A DNA stretch of 38,197 nucleotides, taken from assembly GCA_023665505.1 (NCBI GenBank), contig JAMPDU010000013.1:1-38197 (forward strand), written 5' to 3'. The first letter of the stretch is position 1; each line of letters starts with the position of its first letter. The stretch is from Ruminococcus sp. Lineage in GTDB: Bacteria; Bacillota; Clostridia; Oscillospirales; Ruminococcaceae. The notes under the pieces are model-generated. The model was not told where the DNA came from and searched no databases. It saw nothing but the letters and a program-made list of their open reading frames with translations. A program made the translations under genes and the position numbers. Below, piece by piece: positions 8,387-15,550 of this stretch.

Positions 8387-9589
8387 ATGGCAAAGGCTAA
8401 ATTTGAAAGAACAAAACCCCACGTTAATATTGGTACTATCGGTCACGTTGACCACGGCAAGACCACTCTTACCGCGGCTATCACAAAGTATCTCTCCCTT
8501 AAGGGTCAGGCGCAGTTTGAGGACTACGCAAACATCGACAAAGCTCCCGAGGAAAGAGAAAGAGGTATCACAATTAACACCGCTCACGTTGAGTATGAGA
8601 CAGACAAGCGTCACTACGCTCACGTTGACTGCCCGGGTCACGCCGACTATGTTAAGAACATGATTACGGGCGCGGCTCAGATGGACGGCGCAATCCTCGT
8701 TGTTGCCTCTACGGACGGTCCTATGGCTCAGACTAAAGAGCACTTGCTCCTCGCCCGTCAGGTTGGCGTTCCCTACATCGTTGTATTTATGAACAAGGCT
8801 GACCAGGTTGACGACCCCGAGCTCCTCGAGCTTGTTGAAATGGACATTCGCGAGACGCTTGACAAGTACGAATTCCCCGGCGACGATACTCCTATCATCA
8901 TCGGTTCGGCTTACAAGGCTCTTACTTCCGAGTCCAAAGACACTGCAGCTCCCGAGTACGAGTGCATTCAGAAACTCATGGACGCTGTTGACGACTATAT
9001 CCCCACACCCGACAGAAAAGCTGATTTGCCCTTCCTTATGCCTGTTGAGGACGTATTCACAATCACAGGACGCGGCACAGTTGCTACCGGACGTGTTGAG
9101 AGAGGTCAGCTTAAGACAGGCGACGAAGTTGAAATCGTCGGTCTGAAAGATGAAAAGGATAAGACTGTTGTTACCGGTATCGAGATGTTCAGAAAGATCC
9201 TCGACTACGCCGAGGCGGGCGACAACATCGGCGCGCTGCTCAGAGGTATTCAGAGAACCGACATCGAAAGAGGACAGGTTCTTTGCAAGCCCGGCTCTAT
9301 CCACCCCCACACCAAGTTCAAGGGACAGGTTTACGTTCTGAAAAAGGAAGAGGGCGGACGTCACACACCTTTCTTTAACAACTACAGACCCCAGTTCTAT
9401 TTCAGAACGACGGACGTTACAGGCGTTATCACACTTCCCGCGGACAAGGAAATGTGTATGCCCGGCGATAACGTAACTATGGACGTTGAGCTTATCACCC
9501 CCATCGCTATCGAAGAGGGACTTCGTTTCGCTATCCGTGAGGGCGGACGTACGGTAGGTTCGGGCGTTGTTACCGCTATCAATGAGTAA
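8387..9589 (+). CDS. tuf: Translation elongation factor Tu
   Basis: Protein of 400 residues with [13 protein letters not shown] (P-loop), [12 protein letters not shown] (G3) and NKADQVDD (G4), then the beta-barrel domains II ([13 protein letters not shown]) and III. EF-Tu delivers aminoacyl-tRNA to the ribosomal A site. The ATG at 8387 follows AAGGAGGA with an 8-nt gap. Last gene of the str cluster; a hairpin terminator follows within 25 nt. Only one copy is visible in the window. Confidence 0.98.
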   Translation: MAKAKFERTKPHVNIGTIGHVDHGKTTLTAAITKYLSLKGQAQFEDYANIDKAPEERERGITINTAHVEYETDKRHYAHVDCPGHADYVKNMITGAAQMDGAILVVASTDGPMAQTKEHLLLARQVGVPYIVVFMNKADQVDDPELLELVEMDIRETLDKYEFPGDDTPIIIGSAYKALTSESKDTAAPEYECIQKLMDAVDDYIPTPDRKADLPFLMPVEDVFTITGRGTVATGRVERGQLKTGDEVEIVGLKDEKDKTVVTGIEMFRKILDYAEAGDNIGALLRGIQRTDIERGQVLCKPGSIHPHTKFKGQVYVLKKEEGGRHTPFFNNYRPQFYFRTTDVTGVITLPADKEMCMPGDNVTMDVELITPIAIEEGLRFAIREGGRTVGSGVVTAINE

Positions 9590-9609
9590 TTAAAATTTCT
9601 TTATAGCAT

Positions 9610-9638
9610 AAAAGGGACGGTCTTGTATCGTCCCTTTT
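9610..9638 (+). terminator. Intrinsic terminator of the str operon
   Basis: AAAAGGGACG (9610-9619) pairs exactly with CGTCCCTTTT (9629-9638); the stem can be extended outward by TATAGC/GCTATA with a 2-nt bulge. The T-run forms the end of the stem, as in short-tailed clostridial terminators. Confidence 0.75.
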
Positions 9639-9660
9639 GCTATAAAAAGTGCGAAAAAAC

Positions 9661-9686
9661 GCCCCATAATTTTAAAATTATGGGGC
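9661..9686 (-). terminator. Intrinsic terminator of the zinc-ribbon gene pair
   Basis: Perfect 13+13 palindrome (GCCCCATAATTTT and its complement) starting 15 nt after the stop codon of the convergent minus-strand gene. On the minus strand it is followed by GTTTTTT, giving a standard Rho-independent terminator. Confidence 0.8.
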
Positions 9687-9701
9687 ATAATGTTTAAACC
9701 A

Positions 9702-10730
9702 TTAATCTAAAAAACTTTTACCAATATCGATTAAATATAATTGACGTTCAATACAATCTCTCATACCGCATAAATCGCCTAAACCAATTAGTCCATTTTT
9801 GGTTGAACGCTCAATTTTGTAAAGAATTGCATATGGGTCATAATTAAATGGGTATTGAGCAATACATTGGCATATTTTGCTAATAGCCTGTTCTTTGGTG
9901 CATTTATTATTTTCATACATCTTAAAGACATTATAAGCTACGGTTTGTACTTTGTTAGATATTTCATTTTCATCTGCAATACAAACCTCTTCATCTTTTG
10001 CAAATTCAATTTGGTAATAAACTCCTTCTCTTACAAGGATATTGTAAACAAATGTTGCCATGTCACAAATATAAAAATAAAGTGCGTCTATCAAACTTTT
10101 TTGAGCAGTTGAAAAAAATTTCTGCATTGCACTGTCAATGTGTTTTCTATCATTCGCATCTGTAATTGCATCGCCAATTCCTCTAATTGCCTCTGTTCCC
10201 AAGTTAAGTATACCGGCAGTAATTGCTCCGGATAACATTCCCTTAAGACCAAAACCGCCGCCTTCCCAATAACTGCGGTCAGAGCGCTGAATATTCCTTT
10301 TGGTGTTGATTTCGTTTGCATATAGCTGATATACTTCACTTATTTCAGCAAATTTTTTCATTGATTTGTAACCACTACCACCAATGGAATAATCTGCAAA
10401 TTCTTTTGCCAACATTTGAGCACTGTATGTATAAATGCCCTTATCAACTAAATCATCTAACACGCCGTCTTTTATCAATCCAGACATACAATCCTCGAAA
10501 GTGTCGACCCCGGTTGAGTAGAGGACATCAAATGATGTTATTTGATTGATATATTTTGTAAATTGCTGACGCATTTTTTCAGCTGCCTTCTCGTAAGGGG
10601 CACGAATAAGTATGTAATGTAACATTGAATCAGAAAATTGAATAAAAATACCGTTAGCAATATTGAATGCGCCGCAATTTGAACAGAAAAAATTACCCTC
10701 TAAATTATGTCTGCATTTTGAACAAACCAT
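9702..10730 (-). CDS. Zinc-ribbon protein of unknown function with central Gly-rich hydrophobic segment
   Basis: Protein of 342 residues. Residues 3-19 form a treble-clef/zinc-ribbon pair, CSKC...CSNC. The middle has a helical region and a Gly/Ala-rich stretch (GGGFGLKGMLSGAITAG then NLGTEAIRGIGDAI, about residues 160-192) that could insert in a membrane or pack as a glycine zipper. The C-terminal third is helical with scattered Cys. No catalytic motif is recognised. The gene is clearly more AT-rich than the adjacent str operon, which suggests acquisition. AGGAGGT lies 7 nt before the ATG. It follows a second Cys-motif protein by 32 nt and both share the terminator at 9661, so they probably form a two-gene operon. 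I do not assign a function. Confidence 0.75.
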   Translation of the reverse strand: MVCSKCRHNLEGNFFCSNCGAFNIANGIFIQFSDSMLHYILIRAPYEKAAEKMRQQFTKYINQITSFDVLYSTGVDTFEDCMSGLIKDGVLDDLVDKGIYTYSAQMLAKEFADYSIGGSGYKSMKKFAEISEVYQLYANEINTKRNIQRSDRSYWEGGGFGLKGMLSGAITAGILNLGTEAIRGIGDAITDANDRKHIDSAMQKFFSTAQKSLIDALYFYICDMATFVYNILVREGVYYQIEFAKDEEVCIADENEISNKVQTVAYNVFKMYENNKCTKEQAISKICQCIAQYPFNYDPYAILYKIERSTKNGLIGLGDLCGMRDCIERQLYLIDIGKSFLD

Positions 10731-10762
10731 AAAAATTACCTCCTGTTTAATACAAAATTTTG

Positions 10763-11011
10763 TTAAACTTTTTCAAATTTAACGTCAGCAAATTCGATTG
10801 TACCTGTAGGATATTCTCCTACTGTACCTCTCAAAATAACTTCTTTATTGCAGTGGTTACACAATAAAGGTTCGCTTTCAATTTCCATTTGTGTATCATA
10901 TGCCATATCCTTTTTTTCATAGCCTCGCCAATCTAATACTTTGACAGGGCAACTTGTCTCAATTAGATTTCCACAATATGGACATTTTTCTATTACGTCA
11001 ATATTTTTCAT
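10763..11011 (-). CDS. Small protein with two CxxC knuckles, unknown function
   Basis: Protein of 82 residues with CPYCGN at residues 10-15 and CNHCNK about 40 residues later, a four-Cys arrangement able to bind one zinc. The remainder is acidic beta-rich sequence ending ADVKFEKV. GAAAGGA lies 8 nt before the ATG. First gene of the AT-rich pair with the 342-residue zinc-ribbon protein. Proteins of this type may bind nucleic acid or another protein; nothing more specific can be supported. Confidence 0.7.
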   Translation of the reverse strand: MKNIDVIEKCPYCGNLIETSCPVKVLDWRGYEKKDMAYDTQMEIESEPLLCNHCNKEVILRGTVGEYPTGTIEFADVKFEKV

Positions 11012-11077
11012 AGAATTATCCTTTCTTATTGAATTTTAACGCTACTATTATAATTATACATTAAATTTTTAAGCGAT

Positions 11078-11101
11078 TATATATATATATATATATATAT
11101 A
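11078..11101. repeat. (TA)12 dinucleotide tract
   Basis: Twelve uninterrupted TA units lie upstream of the two-gene zinc-ribbon operon, about 66 nt before its first start codon. Such tracts are prone to slippage and could alter promoter geometry, but no promoter pair overlapping it was confirmed; TATAAT words lie closer to the gene at about 11049-11062. Confidence 0.9.
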
Positions 11102-11133
11102 GTGTTAACAAAATATGAATTATGGCAAATAAT

Positions 11134-11163
11134 AACAGTACCGTCAATTTCGGCGGTACTGTT
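11134..11163 (-). terminator. Terminator of the sigma/anti-sigma operon
   Basis: AACAGTACCG (11134-11143) pairs with CGGTACTGTT (11154-11163). On the minus strand the hairpin begins 5 nt after the anti-sigma stop codon and is followed by ATTATTTG; on the plus strand it is followed by TTTG. It may act in both directions. Confidence 0.6.
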
Positions 11164-11168
11164 TTTGT

Positions 11169-12290
11169 TTAGACTGCAAATAAATTTTCAAGCATTTCAC
11201 GGTTTTCCGCGCTTATTCCGCCGTCGATTATCACAGGCTCGTATTCGGGGAGAACGCTGTAATTCATAAACACGCCTTTTTTCGTAACCTCCATGGTTCT
11301 TGTGTACACCGCCCGCTTGCCGCTTGATTTTTCACAAAAAATATATCCGACATCTGCCAAATATCTTTCGTTTTCCTTGTCGTACCTGAAATCCGTGTAG
11401 AAAACCTTTTCGCAGGGCATATTTTTCGTAACGGCGGCAAATTTTTCAGCCAGCGCAAGCGATTCCTCTTCGGTATCCGTCAGGTCGCGGGTGTAAAATT
11501 CAATCTTGCCCACCTCGTCCGAGCAGTTTAAAAACTGCGTTTCCAAAAAATCTACGGGCGTCGTGGGGGACAAAGCGTAATTAAGATTACCCGTATCGGT
11601 TTCGCTGACGGTGTTGTTGCCGCCGTCAAAGACCATAAGCTCAAACTTGCCACCGCTGCGTTCGTAGAAAGACATATCCGCCAACGGCTCACCGCCGTCC
11701 AAAATACTAACCTCGGTCAAGGGGTTTACATCGTTGTCGTACATAATCTCGTCATAGCCGTCCCAAAAAATCCCATGTGTTTCTACTGTCAGGTTTTTGC
11801 CCTCAAAATATTTTCCGTAAAAATCCGAAAGGACTTTTCGGCTGTGTTCTTTTACATCGTCCGAGGAAAGCAAGGGATTGACTTCGTAAGGGGCGACATT
11901 TTCAATAACATAGTCAATATCCCCCTCGCAGAATTTTTTCGCGATTTTTTTCGCCTTTTGGGACGAAATTACCGTCTCAAAGCTCGGAATGTACGGCACT
12001 CTGACAATCTGTCCGTAGGTGAGAAAACCCACCGCAAACAGCACCAACGCAAGTACTATTATCAGAAAAACAATGACCGATTTGTTACGGAAAAATTTCT
12101 TTTTTATTTTTCGGAACGGCTTTTGCGGCTCGGACTTGTTAAGCGGCTCAACGTCGCTGCGGTAGTCCTCCAAAAGCCTTTTGCAGTCGGGGCAATTTTG
12201 TGTGTGCCGCTCGATTTCCTCCGCCGCGTCGGGGGAGCAAACGCCGTCGCAGTAGGCGGGCAGCAAGTCCTTTATAATTTCACATTTCAT
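11169..12290 (-). CDS. Membrane anti-sigma factor with zinc-finger (zf-HC2) domain
   Basis: Protein of 373 residues. Residues 1-40 carry the anti-sigma zinc motif, with ERHTQNCPDCK giving His-x3-Cys-x2-Cys and an upstream Cys; this binds and silences the partner ECF sigma factor. A basic stretch (FRKIKKKFFRNK) precedes one membrane helix at about residues 70-92 (VIVFLIIVLALVLFAVGFL), so the zinc domain should be cytosolic and the C-terminal 280 residues outside. The extracellular part is not recognised and is presumably the sensing domain. The ATG lies 4 nt after the sigma-factor stop, so the two are translationally linked. Release of the sigma factor by signal-dependent proteolysis is typical of the family but not visible here. 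Confidence 0.85.
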   Translation of the reverse strand: MKCEIIKDLLPAYCDGVCSPDAAEEIERHTQNCPDCKRLLEDYRSDVEPLNKSEPQKPFRKIKKKFFRNKSVIVFLIIVLALVLFAVGFLTYGQIVRVPYIPSFETVISSQKAKKIAKKFCEGDIDYVIENVAPYEVNPLLSSDDVKEHSRKVLSDFYGKYFEGKNLTVETHGIFWDGYDEIMYDNDVNPLTEVSILDGGEPLADMSFYERSGGKFELMVFDGGNNTVSETDTGNLNYALSPTTPVDFLETQFLNCSDEVGKIEFYTRDLTDTEEESLALAEKFAAVTKNMPCEKVFYTDFRYDKENERYLADVGYIFCEKSSGKRAVYTRTMEVTKKGVFMNYSVLPEYEPVIIDGGISAENREMLENLFAV

Positions 12291-12294
12291 AGTA

Positions 12295-12777
12295 TCACTC
12301 CTTAAGTTGTTTTATGATTTTTTCTTTGGCGCGGAAAAACACCGTCCGCGCCCAGCCCTCCGACTTGCCGAAAAGCCCGCCTATCTCTTTGTAGGAAAGC
12401 TCCCCGAACACCCGCAGGGAGAAAACCTCCTTGTAAGGCTCCTCAAGTCCGTGGAGAGCCTTGTGGACGTTCAGGGCGCGCTCCCTGTTCTCCACAAGGA
12501 TTTCCGCGTCCATACCGTCGGGGATATCCTCCTCAATGGGGACGTTCCGCCGCTCGCTCTGCCGCAGCCAGTCGATATACAAATTTTTGGCAATGGCTTT
12601 CAGCCACACGGTTATGCTGTACTCGCCGTTAAAGCTGCCGATATTTTTTACAGCGCGGTAAAAGGTCTCGGCGGTAAGTTCCTCCGCAAGCTGTTCCGAG
12701 GAGGAAAGCCCCGCCAGATAGCGGTATATGTACTTCGCGTAAAGTCTGTACAGCTCGTCTAAGTCGGACGAAAGCAT
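12295..12777 (-). CDS. ECF-type RNA polymerase sigma factor
   Basis: Protein of 160 residues with sigma region 2 (AEELTAETFYRAVKNI and ITVWLKAIAKNLYIDWLR) and region 4 (YKEVFSLRVFGELSYKEIGG, with a helix-turn-helix ending EGWARTVFFRAKEKI), but no regions 1 or 3: an extracytoplasmic-function sigma factor. The start at 12777 follows GGAGGTG with a 6-nt gap; an upstream in-frame TTG at 12792 overlaps that site. It is encoded 4 nt before its zinc-finger anti-sigma factor. The regulon is unknown; no convincing autoregulatory ECF promoter was found upstream. Confidence 0.92.
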   Translation of the reverse strand: MLSSDLDELYRLYAKYIYRYLAGLSSSEQLAEELTAETFYRAVKNIGSFNGEYSITVWLKAIAKNLYIDWLRQSERRNVPIEEDIPDGMDAEILVENRERALNVHKALHGLEEPYKEVFSLRVFGELSYKEIGGLFGKSEGWARTVFFRAKEKIIKQLKE

Positions 12778-12815
12778 ATTTTTCACCTCCAATGCTTTTT
12801 TGAGCGCTCATAAAC

Positions 12816-12845
12816 TTATACGGACGAAAAGGGGTTTCGTTACAA
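12816..12845 (-). promoter_or_regulatory. Possible sigma-A promoter of the sigma/anti-sigma operon
   Basis: Minus strand TTGTAA (12845-12840), 18 nt, GTATAA (12821-12816), about 39 nt before the start codon. The same bases contain TGTAAC and CGTCCGTATA, which look like ECF promoter halves, but they are separated by only 12 nt, too short for that class. A weak call. Confidence 0.35.
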
Positions 12846-12902
12846 AAAAATTTAAAAATTTTATCTTTTTGGGAATTTTTGTTGAATGTGCATAAAAAAT
12901 AT

Positions 12903-12933
12903 ACGGCGTTTTAGTGCATTATGCAAACGCCGT
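12903..12933. other. Inverted repeat in a non-coding 330-nt gap
   Basis: ACGGCGTTT (12903-12911) pairs exactly with AAACGCCGT (12925-12933), with a smaller TGCAT/ATGCA palindrome in the loop. It resembles a terminator without an adjoining gene. The rest of the gap 12778-13107 holds only the promoter region above, a short direct repeat of TTTCTAACCTCTA (13009 and 13031) and the ferredoxin terminator; no gene is seen. Confidence 0.5.
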
Positions 12934-13053
12934 TAATTTGTCAAAAAATGTAAATTTTTATTTAGCGGTTGGAATTTTTATACGGGTGCTTTGTAATTTA
13001 CGGTTATAAATTTCTAACCTCTATCCTCTAATTTCTAACCTCTAAAAAACAAA

Positions 13054-13082
13054 CCCTTTCCGCGGAAAACGCGCGGAAAGGG
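13054..13082 (-). terminator. Intrinsic terminator of the ferredoxin gene
   Basis: CCCTTTCCGCG (13054-13064) pairs exactly with CGCGGAAAGGG (13072-13082); on the minus strand the stem is followed by TTTGTTTTTT. It lies 25 nt after the stop codon. Confidence 0.88.
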
Positions 13083-13107
13083 CTAAGTACCGCAAAATTA
13101 ACTAAAA

Positions 13108-13278
13108 TTATTCAGCGGAAGGGGCAGATACGGGGCATGCGTCAGCGCAAGCGCCGCAGTCAATGCAGGTTCCGGCGTCGATAACGTACTTGCCGTCGCC
13201 CTCGGAAATCGCGTTTACGGGGCAGCCGTCCGCGCAAGCGCCGCAGCTGATGCACTCATCGGAAATTTTGTATGCCAT
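13108..13278 (-). CDS. 2[4Fe-4S] ferredoxin
   Basis: Protein of 56 residues, the normal length of a clostridial ferredoxin. Two complete Cys-x2-Cys-x2-Cys-x3-Cys-Pro motifs are visible: CISCGACADGCP (Cys9, 12, 15, 19) and CIDCGACADACP (Cys38, 41, 44, 48), each set supplying ligands for the two cubane clusters. It carries low-potential electrons for fermentative and reductive enzymes in the cytosol. GGAGGTG lies 7 nt before the ATG at 13278. Transcribed alone between its own promoter and terminator. Confidence 0.96.
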   Translation of the reverse strand: MAYKISDECISCGACADGCPVNAISEGDGKYVIDAGTCIDCGACADACPVSAPSAE

Positions 13279-13339
13279 TTGAAAGCACCTCCAATAAATT
13301 TTTGGGACTTCGCCTTTGGGGAATTTGTCCCTTATATAT

Positions 13340-13367
13340 ATTTTAACATATTTTTTGAAAAAAGCAA
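13340..13367 (-). promoter_or_regulatory. Promoter of the ferredoxin gene
   Basis: Minus strand TTGCTT (13367-13362), 16 nt, TAAAAT (13345-13340), about 61 nt before the start codon. The extended motif GTTAAAATA is shared with the C39-gene promoter at 27931. Confidence 0.6.
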
Positions 13368-13415
13368 GATGTAAATGATAAATTTTATAATTTCCGAATT
13401 TTTTTTCTGAAACCC

Positions 13416-13444
13416 TTGAAATTTTGGCAAAAATGCTGTATAAT
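13416..13444 (+). promoter_or_regulatory. Sigma-A promoter of the purine cluster
   Basis: TTGAAA (13416-13421), exactly 17 nt, TATAAT (13439-13444). It drives a leader of about 165 nt that contains a short translated-looking ORF and a terminator before purE. Confidence 0.85.
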
Positions 13445-13475
13445 GTAATTGTAATCTTTTGCGGAGGTTTCTGCT

Positions 13476-13568
13476 ATGGCAATATTTTCCTGTTGTATCT
13501 CAATATATTTTCCGTCGCAGCGTACTTGCCGCGGCAGATTTTCCGTACCCGAAAATAAGTCTATCTAA
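13476..13568 (+). CDS. Predicted 30-residue leader peptide of purE
   Basis: An ATG with GCGGAGG 7-8 nt upstream opens a 30-codon frame, MAIFSCCISIYFPSQRTCRG followed by RFSVPENKSI, whose stop codon (13566-13568) lies 4 nt before the left arm of an intrinsic terminator. A ribosome held at or near the stop would cover that arm and allow read-through into purE, whereas prompt release would let the terminator fold. The peptide has a Cys-Cys pair, a TCRGRF segment and several basic residues; no run of a regulatory codon (such as Gln or Gly) is evident. It does not look like a degraded purine gene. The leader role is inferred from layout; homologues would decide it. Confidence 0.55.
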   Translation: MAIFSCCISIYFPSQRTCRGRFSVPENKSI

Positions 13569-13572
13569 TTGC

Positions 13573-13598
13573 AAGCTGTGATTTGTCGCAGCTTTTTG
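13573..13598 (+). terminator. Leader terminator (attenuator) upstream of purE
   Basis: AAGCTGTGA (13573-13581) pairs with TCGCAGCTT (13586-13594), with one G-U pair and a TTTG loop, followed by TTTTGTTTA. It lies between the leader ORF stop and the purE ribosome binding site (GGAGG at 13607-13611), so it must be bypassed for purE expression. Confidence 0.75.
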
Positions 13599-13616
13599 TT
13601 TATTATGGAGGTTGCT

Positions 13617-14114
13617 ATGTCTAAAAAAGTTGCTGTAATTATGGGGAGCGACAGCGATTTCCCCGTTGTAAAAGACGCTGTCAAAGAGCTGAAAGCCTAC
13701 GGTGTACCCGTTGAGGCGCACGTTATGTCCGCCCACCGCACCCCCGAGCTTGCCGCCGAGTTTGCCGAGCACGCCCGGGAAAACGGTTTCGGGGTGATAA
13801 TCTGCGCCGCGGGCATGGCTGCCCACCTTGCGGGGGTTATCGCGGGGCACACCACTTTGCCTGTTATTGGAATTCCCATAAAGTCGACGTTTGAGGGACT
13901 TGACGCGCTGCTTGCCACGGTGCAGATGCCCTCGGGAATACCCGTTGCAACGGTGGCGGTGAACGGCGCGAAAAACGCGGCTATACTGGCAATTCAGATG
14001 CTTGCCCTGTCCGACGGGGCTTTGGCGGACAAGCTTGCCGCCGCAAAGCAGAAAATGATTGACGGGGTTAAGGAAAAGGACGAGAATTTACAAAAAATGG
14101 TTGCCGAACTCTAA
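13617..14114 (+). CDS. purE: N5-carboxyaminoimidazole ribonucleotide mutase (class I PurE)
   Basis: Protein of 165 residues. It converts N5-CAIR to CAIR in de novo purine synthesis. The active-site loop GSDSDFPV (residues about 10-17) and the SAHRTPE loop are intact, with the later [12 protein letters not shown] and PVIGIP blocks typical of class I PurE. The ATG at 13617 has GGAGG 5 nt upstream; the in-frame extension from 13569 would start inside the attenuator. No purK (N5-CAIR synthase) adjoins it. First enzyme gene of the cluster; expression probably depends on the upstream attenuator. Confidence 0.96.
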   Translation: MSKKVAVIMGSDSDFPVVKDAVKELKAYGVPVEAHVMSAHRTPELAAEFAEHARENGFGVIICAAGMAAHLAGVIAGHTTLPVIGIPIKSTFEGLDALLATVQMPSGIPVATVAVNGAKNAAILAIQMLALSDGALADKLAAAKQKMIDGVKEKDENLQKMVAEL

Positions 14115-14155
14115 ACCACAGGTTGAATTTGCGGAACAGCTCTTTATTTGCGTTA

Positions 14156-14184
14156 TTGCGCACCGTTTGGAAAGATGTTACAAT
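14156..14184 (+). promoter_or_regulatory. Possible promoter before the XRE-methyltransferase gene
   Basis: TTGCGC (14156-14161), 17 nt, TACAAT (14179-14184), ending 23 nt before the start codon. The -35 matches 3 of 6 well-placed bases, so this is a moderate match; the gene could also be read from purE, as no terminator intervenes. Confidence 0.45.
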
Positions 14185-14207
14185 TATGGTGAAAGGCGGT
14201 GCGGAAA

Positions 14208-15035
14208 ATGAACGCAATCGGAAAAAATATACTTAAAATGAGAAAGCAAAACGGTCTGACGCAGGAGGAACTTGCGGGACGGCTTAACGTGTCGTTTCAG
14301 GCGGTTTCAAAGTGGGAGAACGGCGCGTCCCTGCCCGACGTGGCAACCCTGCCACTTATCGCAAAGGCGTTCGGGTGCAGTATCGACGCACTTTTGGGGT
14401 ATGCGGTGGAGCAGAAAATTATCAGCGACTATGAGAGCCGCTACAGTACCGAAGAGTACTACTGGGGCGTGAAACCCTCGGAGATGTGCTTTGAGGTGAT
14501 GAAAATTATTCCCCCAACGAGGGCGGTTCGGCTGCTGGACGTTGGCTGCGGCGAGGGCAAGGACGCGGTGTTTTTCGCGAAAAACGGCTACAAAGTTTCC
14601 GCGTTTGACGTTGCCCAATCGGGCGTTGACAAGGCGAAACGGCTTGCCGAACAGCATAGGGTAAATGTAAATTTTTTCAAGGCGGACCTGTGCGACTTCC
14701 GTCTCGAAAGCGAGTTTGACGTGATTTTCTGCTCGGGGGTTCTGCACTTTGTGCCCAACGAGCTGCGGCGGGAGATTTTCGAGAATTTCCAAAGCCACAC
14801 CGCGGAGGGCGGCGTGCACGCAATGAACGCCTTTGTGAAAAAGCCGTTTATACCCGTCCCGCCCGACAAGGACAGCAGGAACTTCAACTGGCTTTCGGGG
14901 GAGCTTTTCGGGTACTACACCGACTGGCTTTTACACAAGTGCGGCGAGGTTATTTTCGACTGCAGCAGCGGCGGCGTACCCCACAAGCATTGTATGGACA
15001 CGGTTATTGCGCAGTTGATAGTTGACGGTGTATAG
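14208..15035 (+). CDS. XRE-type HTH fused to a TehB-like SAM-dependent methyltransferase
   Basis: Protein of 275 residues. Residues about 1-65 are a Cro/C1 helix-turn-helix (GLTQEELAGRLNVSFQAVSKW). Residues about 85-275 are a class I methyltransferase: motif I LLDVGCGEGKDAVFFAKNGY, acidic motif FDV after it, and FDVIFCSGVLHFV for motif IV, most like TehB (tellurite-resistance type) proteins. The substrate is unknown. The fusion suggests a regulator that senses or modifies something itself, or an enzyme that binds DNA. The ATG at 14208 is chosen with AAAGGCGG about 9 nt upstream. It lies between purE and purC without an obvious purine role. Confidence 0.82.
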   Translation: MNAIGKNILKMRKQNGLTQEELAGRLNVSFQAVSKWENGASLPDVATLPLIAKAFGCSIDALLGYAVEQKIISDYESRYSTEEYYWGVKPSEMCFEVMKIIPPTRAVRLLDVGCGEGKDAVFFAKNGYKVSAFDVAQSGVDKAKRLAEQHRVNVNFFKADLCDFRLESEFDVIFCSGVLHFVPNELRREIFENFQSHTAEGGVHAMNAFVKKPFIPVPPDKDSRNFNWLSGELFGYYTDWLLHKCGEVIFDCSSGGVPHKHCMDTVIAQLIVDGV

Positions 15036-15089
15036 TGTACGGTTGATAATGTAAAGTGTACACTGATTAAAAATATTTTGGAGGTACAT

Positions 15090-15416
15090 ATGGAAAATTT
15101 TGGCTTTGTCGAAATGCAGGAGATACAGAAAGAACTTCAGGAAAAATATAAAGAACAGTGGGGCGGACTTTACCCCGAAAAGGCGGTCAGAATGATTTTA
15201 TGGGCGTTTGTGGAACTTGGCGAGGCGGCGGACATTATGAAAAAGAACGGCGACGGGGCGATACTTAACGACAAAGAGGTCAGAAACCATTTTATAGAGG
15301 AGCTTTGCGACGTTATGATGTACTTTAACGATGTAATGCTGTGCTACTCCATTACACCGCAGGAGCTGAAAGAGGTCTATCTGAAAAAACACGAAAAAAA
15401 TATGTCAAGGTGGTAA
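15090..15416 (+). CDS. MazG-like nucleotide pyrophosphohydrolase
   Basis: Protein of 108 residues in the all-alpha NTP pyrophosphohydrolase fold: metal-binding segments FVELGEAAD and EELCDVMMYFNDVM supply the Glu-x2-Glu and Glu-x2-Asp ligands. Relatives hydrolyse (d)NTPs to monophosphates and clear non-canonical nucleotides. GGAGG lies 7 nt before the ATG at 15090. Its place in a purine gene cluster fits nucleotide housekeeping, but the substrate cannot be read from sequence. It is shorter than full MazG and corresponds to a single domain. Confidence 0.75.
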   Translation: MENFGFVEMQEIQKELQEKYKEQWGGLYPEKAVRMILWAFVELGEAADIMKKNGDGAILNDKEVRNHFIEELCDVMMYFNDVMLCYSITPQELKEVYLKKHEKNMSRW

Positions 15417-15417
15417 A

Positions 15418-15442
15418 GTTTGAAAATCTACGATTTTCAAAC
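15418..15442 (+). terminator. Perfect hairpin after the MazG-like gene
   Basis: GTTTGAAAATC (15418-15428), loop TAC, GATTTTCAAAC (15432-15442): 11 perfect pairs starting 2 nt after the stop codon. Downstream GAGTTTTGTTTTCC gives only a broken T-run, so it may be a weak terminator or an mRNA-stabilising stem. A second hairpin, TTTTGC-TTAC-GCAAAA, lies at 15475-15490. Confidence 0.5.
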
Positions 15443-15508
15443 TGCGAGTTTTGTTTTCCTCGCTGTCGCTCGGAATTTTGCTTACGCAAAACCACAAAAC
15501 ATCGTTAG

Positions 15509-15541
15509 AAAGGAGGACGCATTTTCCCTTACGGGAAAATG
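15509..15541 (+). promoter_or_regulatory. Ribosome binding site separated from its start by a hairpin
   Basis: AAAGGAGG (15509-15516) is 34 nt from the ATG at 15551, too far for direct use. CATTTTCCC (15520-15528) pairs with GGGAAAATG (15533-15541) around loop TTAC; if folded, the effective gap shrinks to about 12 nt and the alternative ATG at 15539 is hidden in the stem. This supports the 15551 start for the HAD gene and suggests structure-dependent translation. Confidence 0.45.
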
Positions 15542-15550
15542 GTCATAACA

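Noticed and set aside
12793..12850. Autoregulatory ECF promoter (TGTAAC and CGTC) for the sigma factor
   Set aside because: The two halves are 12 nt apart, whereas ECF promoters need about 16-17 nt; a weak sigma-A promoter fits as well.
13445..13616. Purine (guanine/adenine) or PRPP riboswitch upstream of purE
   Set aside because: The conserved junction bases and loop-loop sequences of the purine riboswitch are absent; the region is better explained by a short ORF and terminator.
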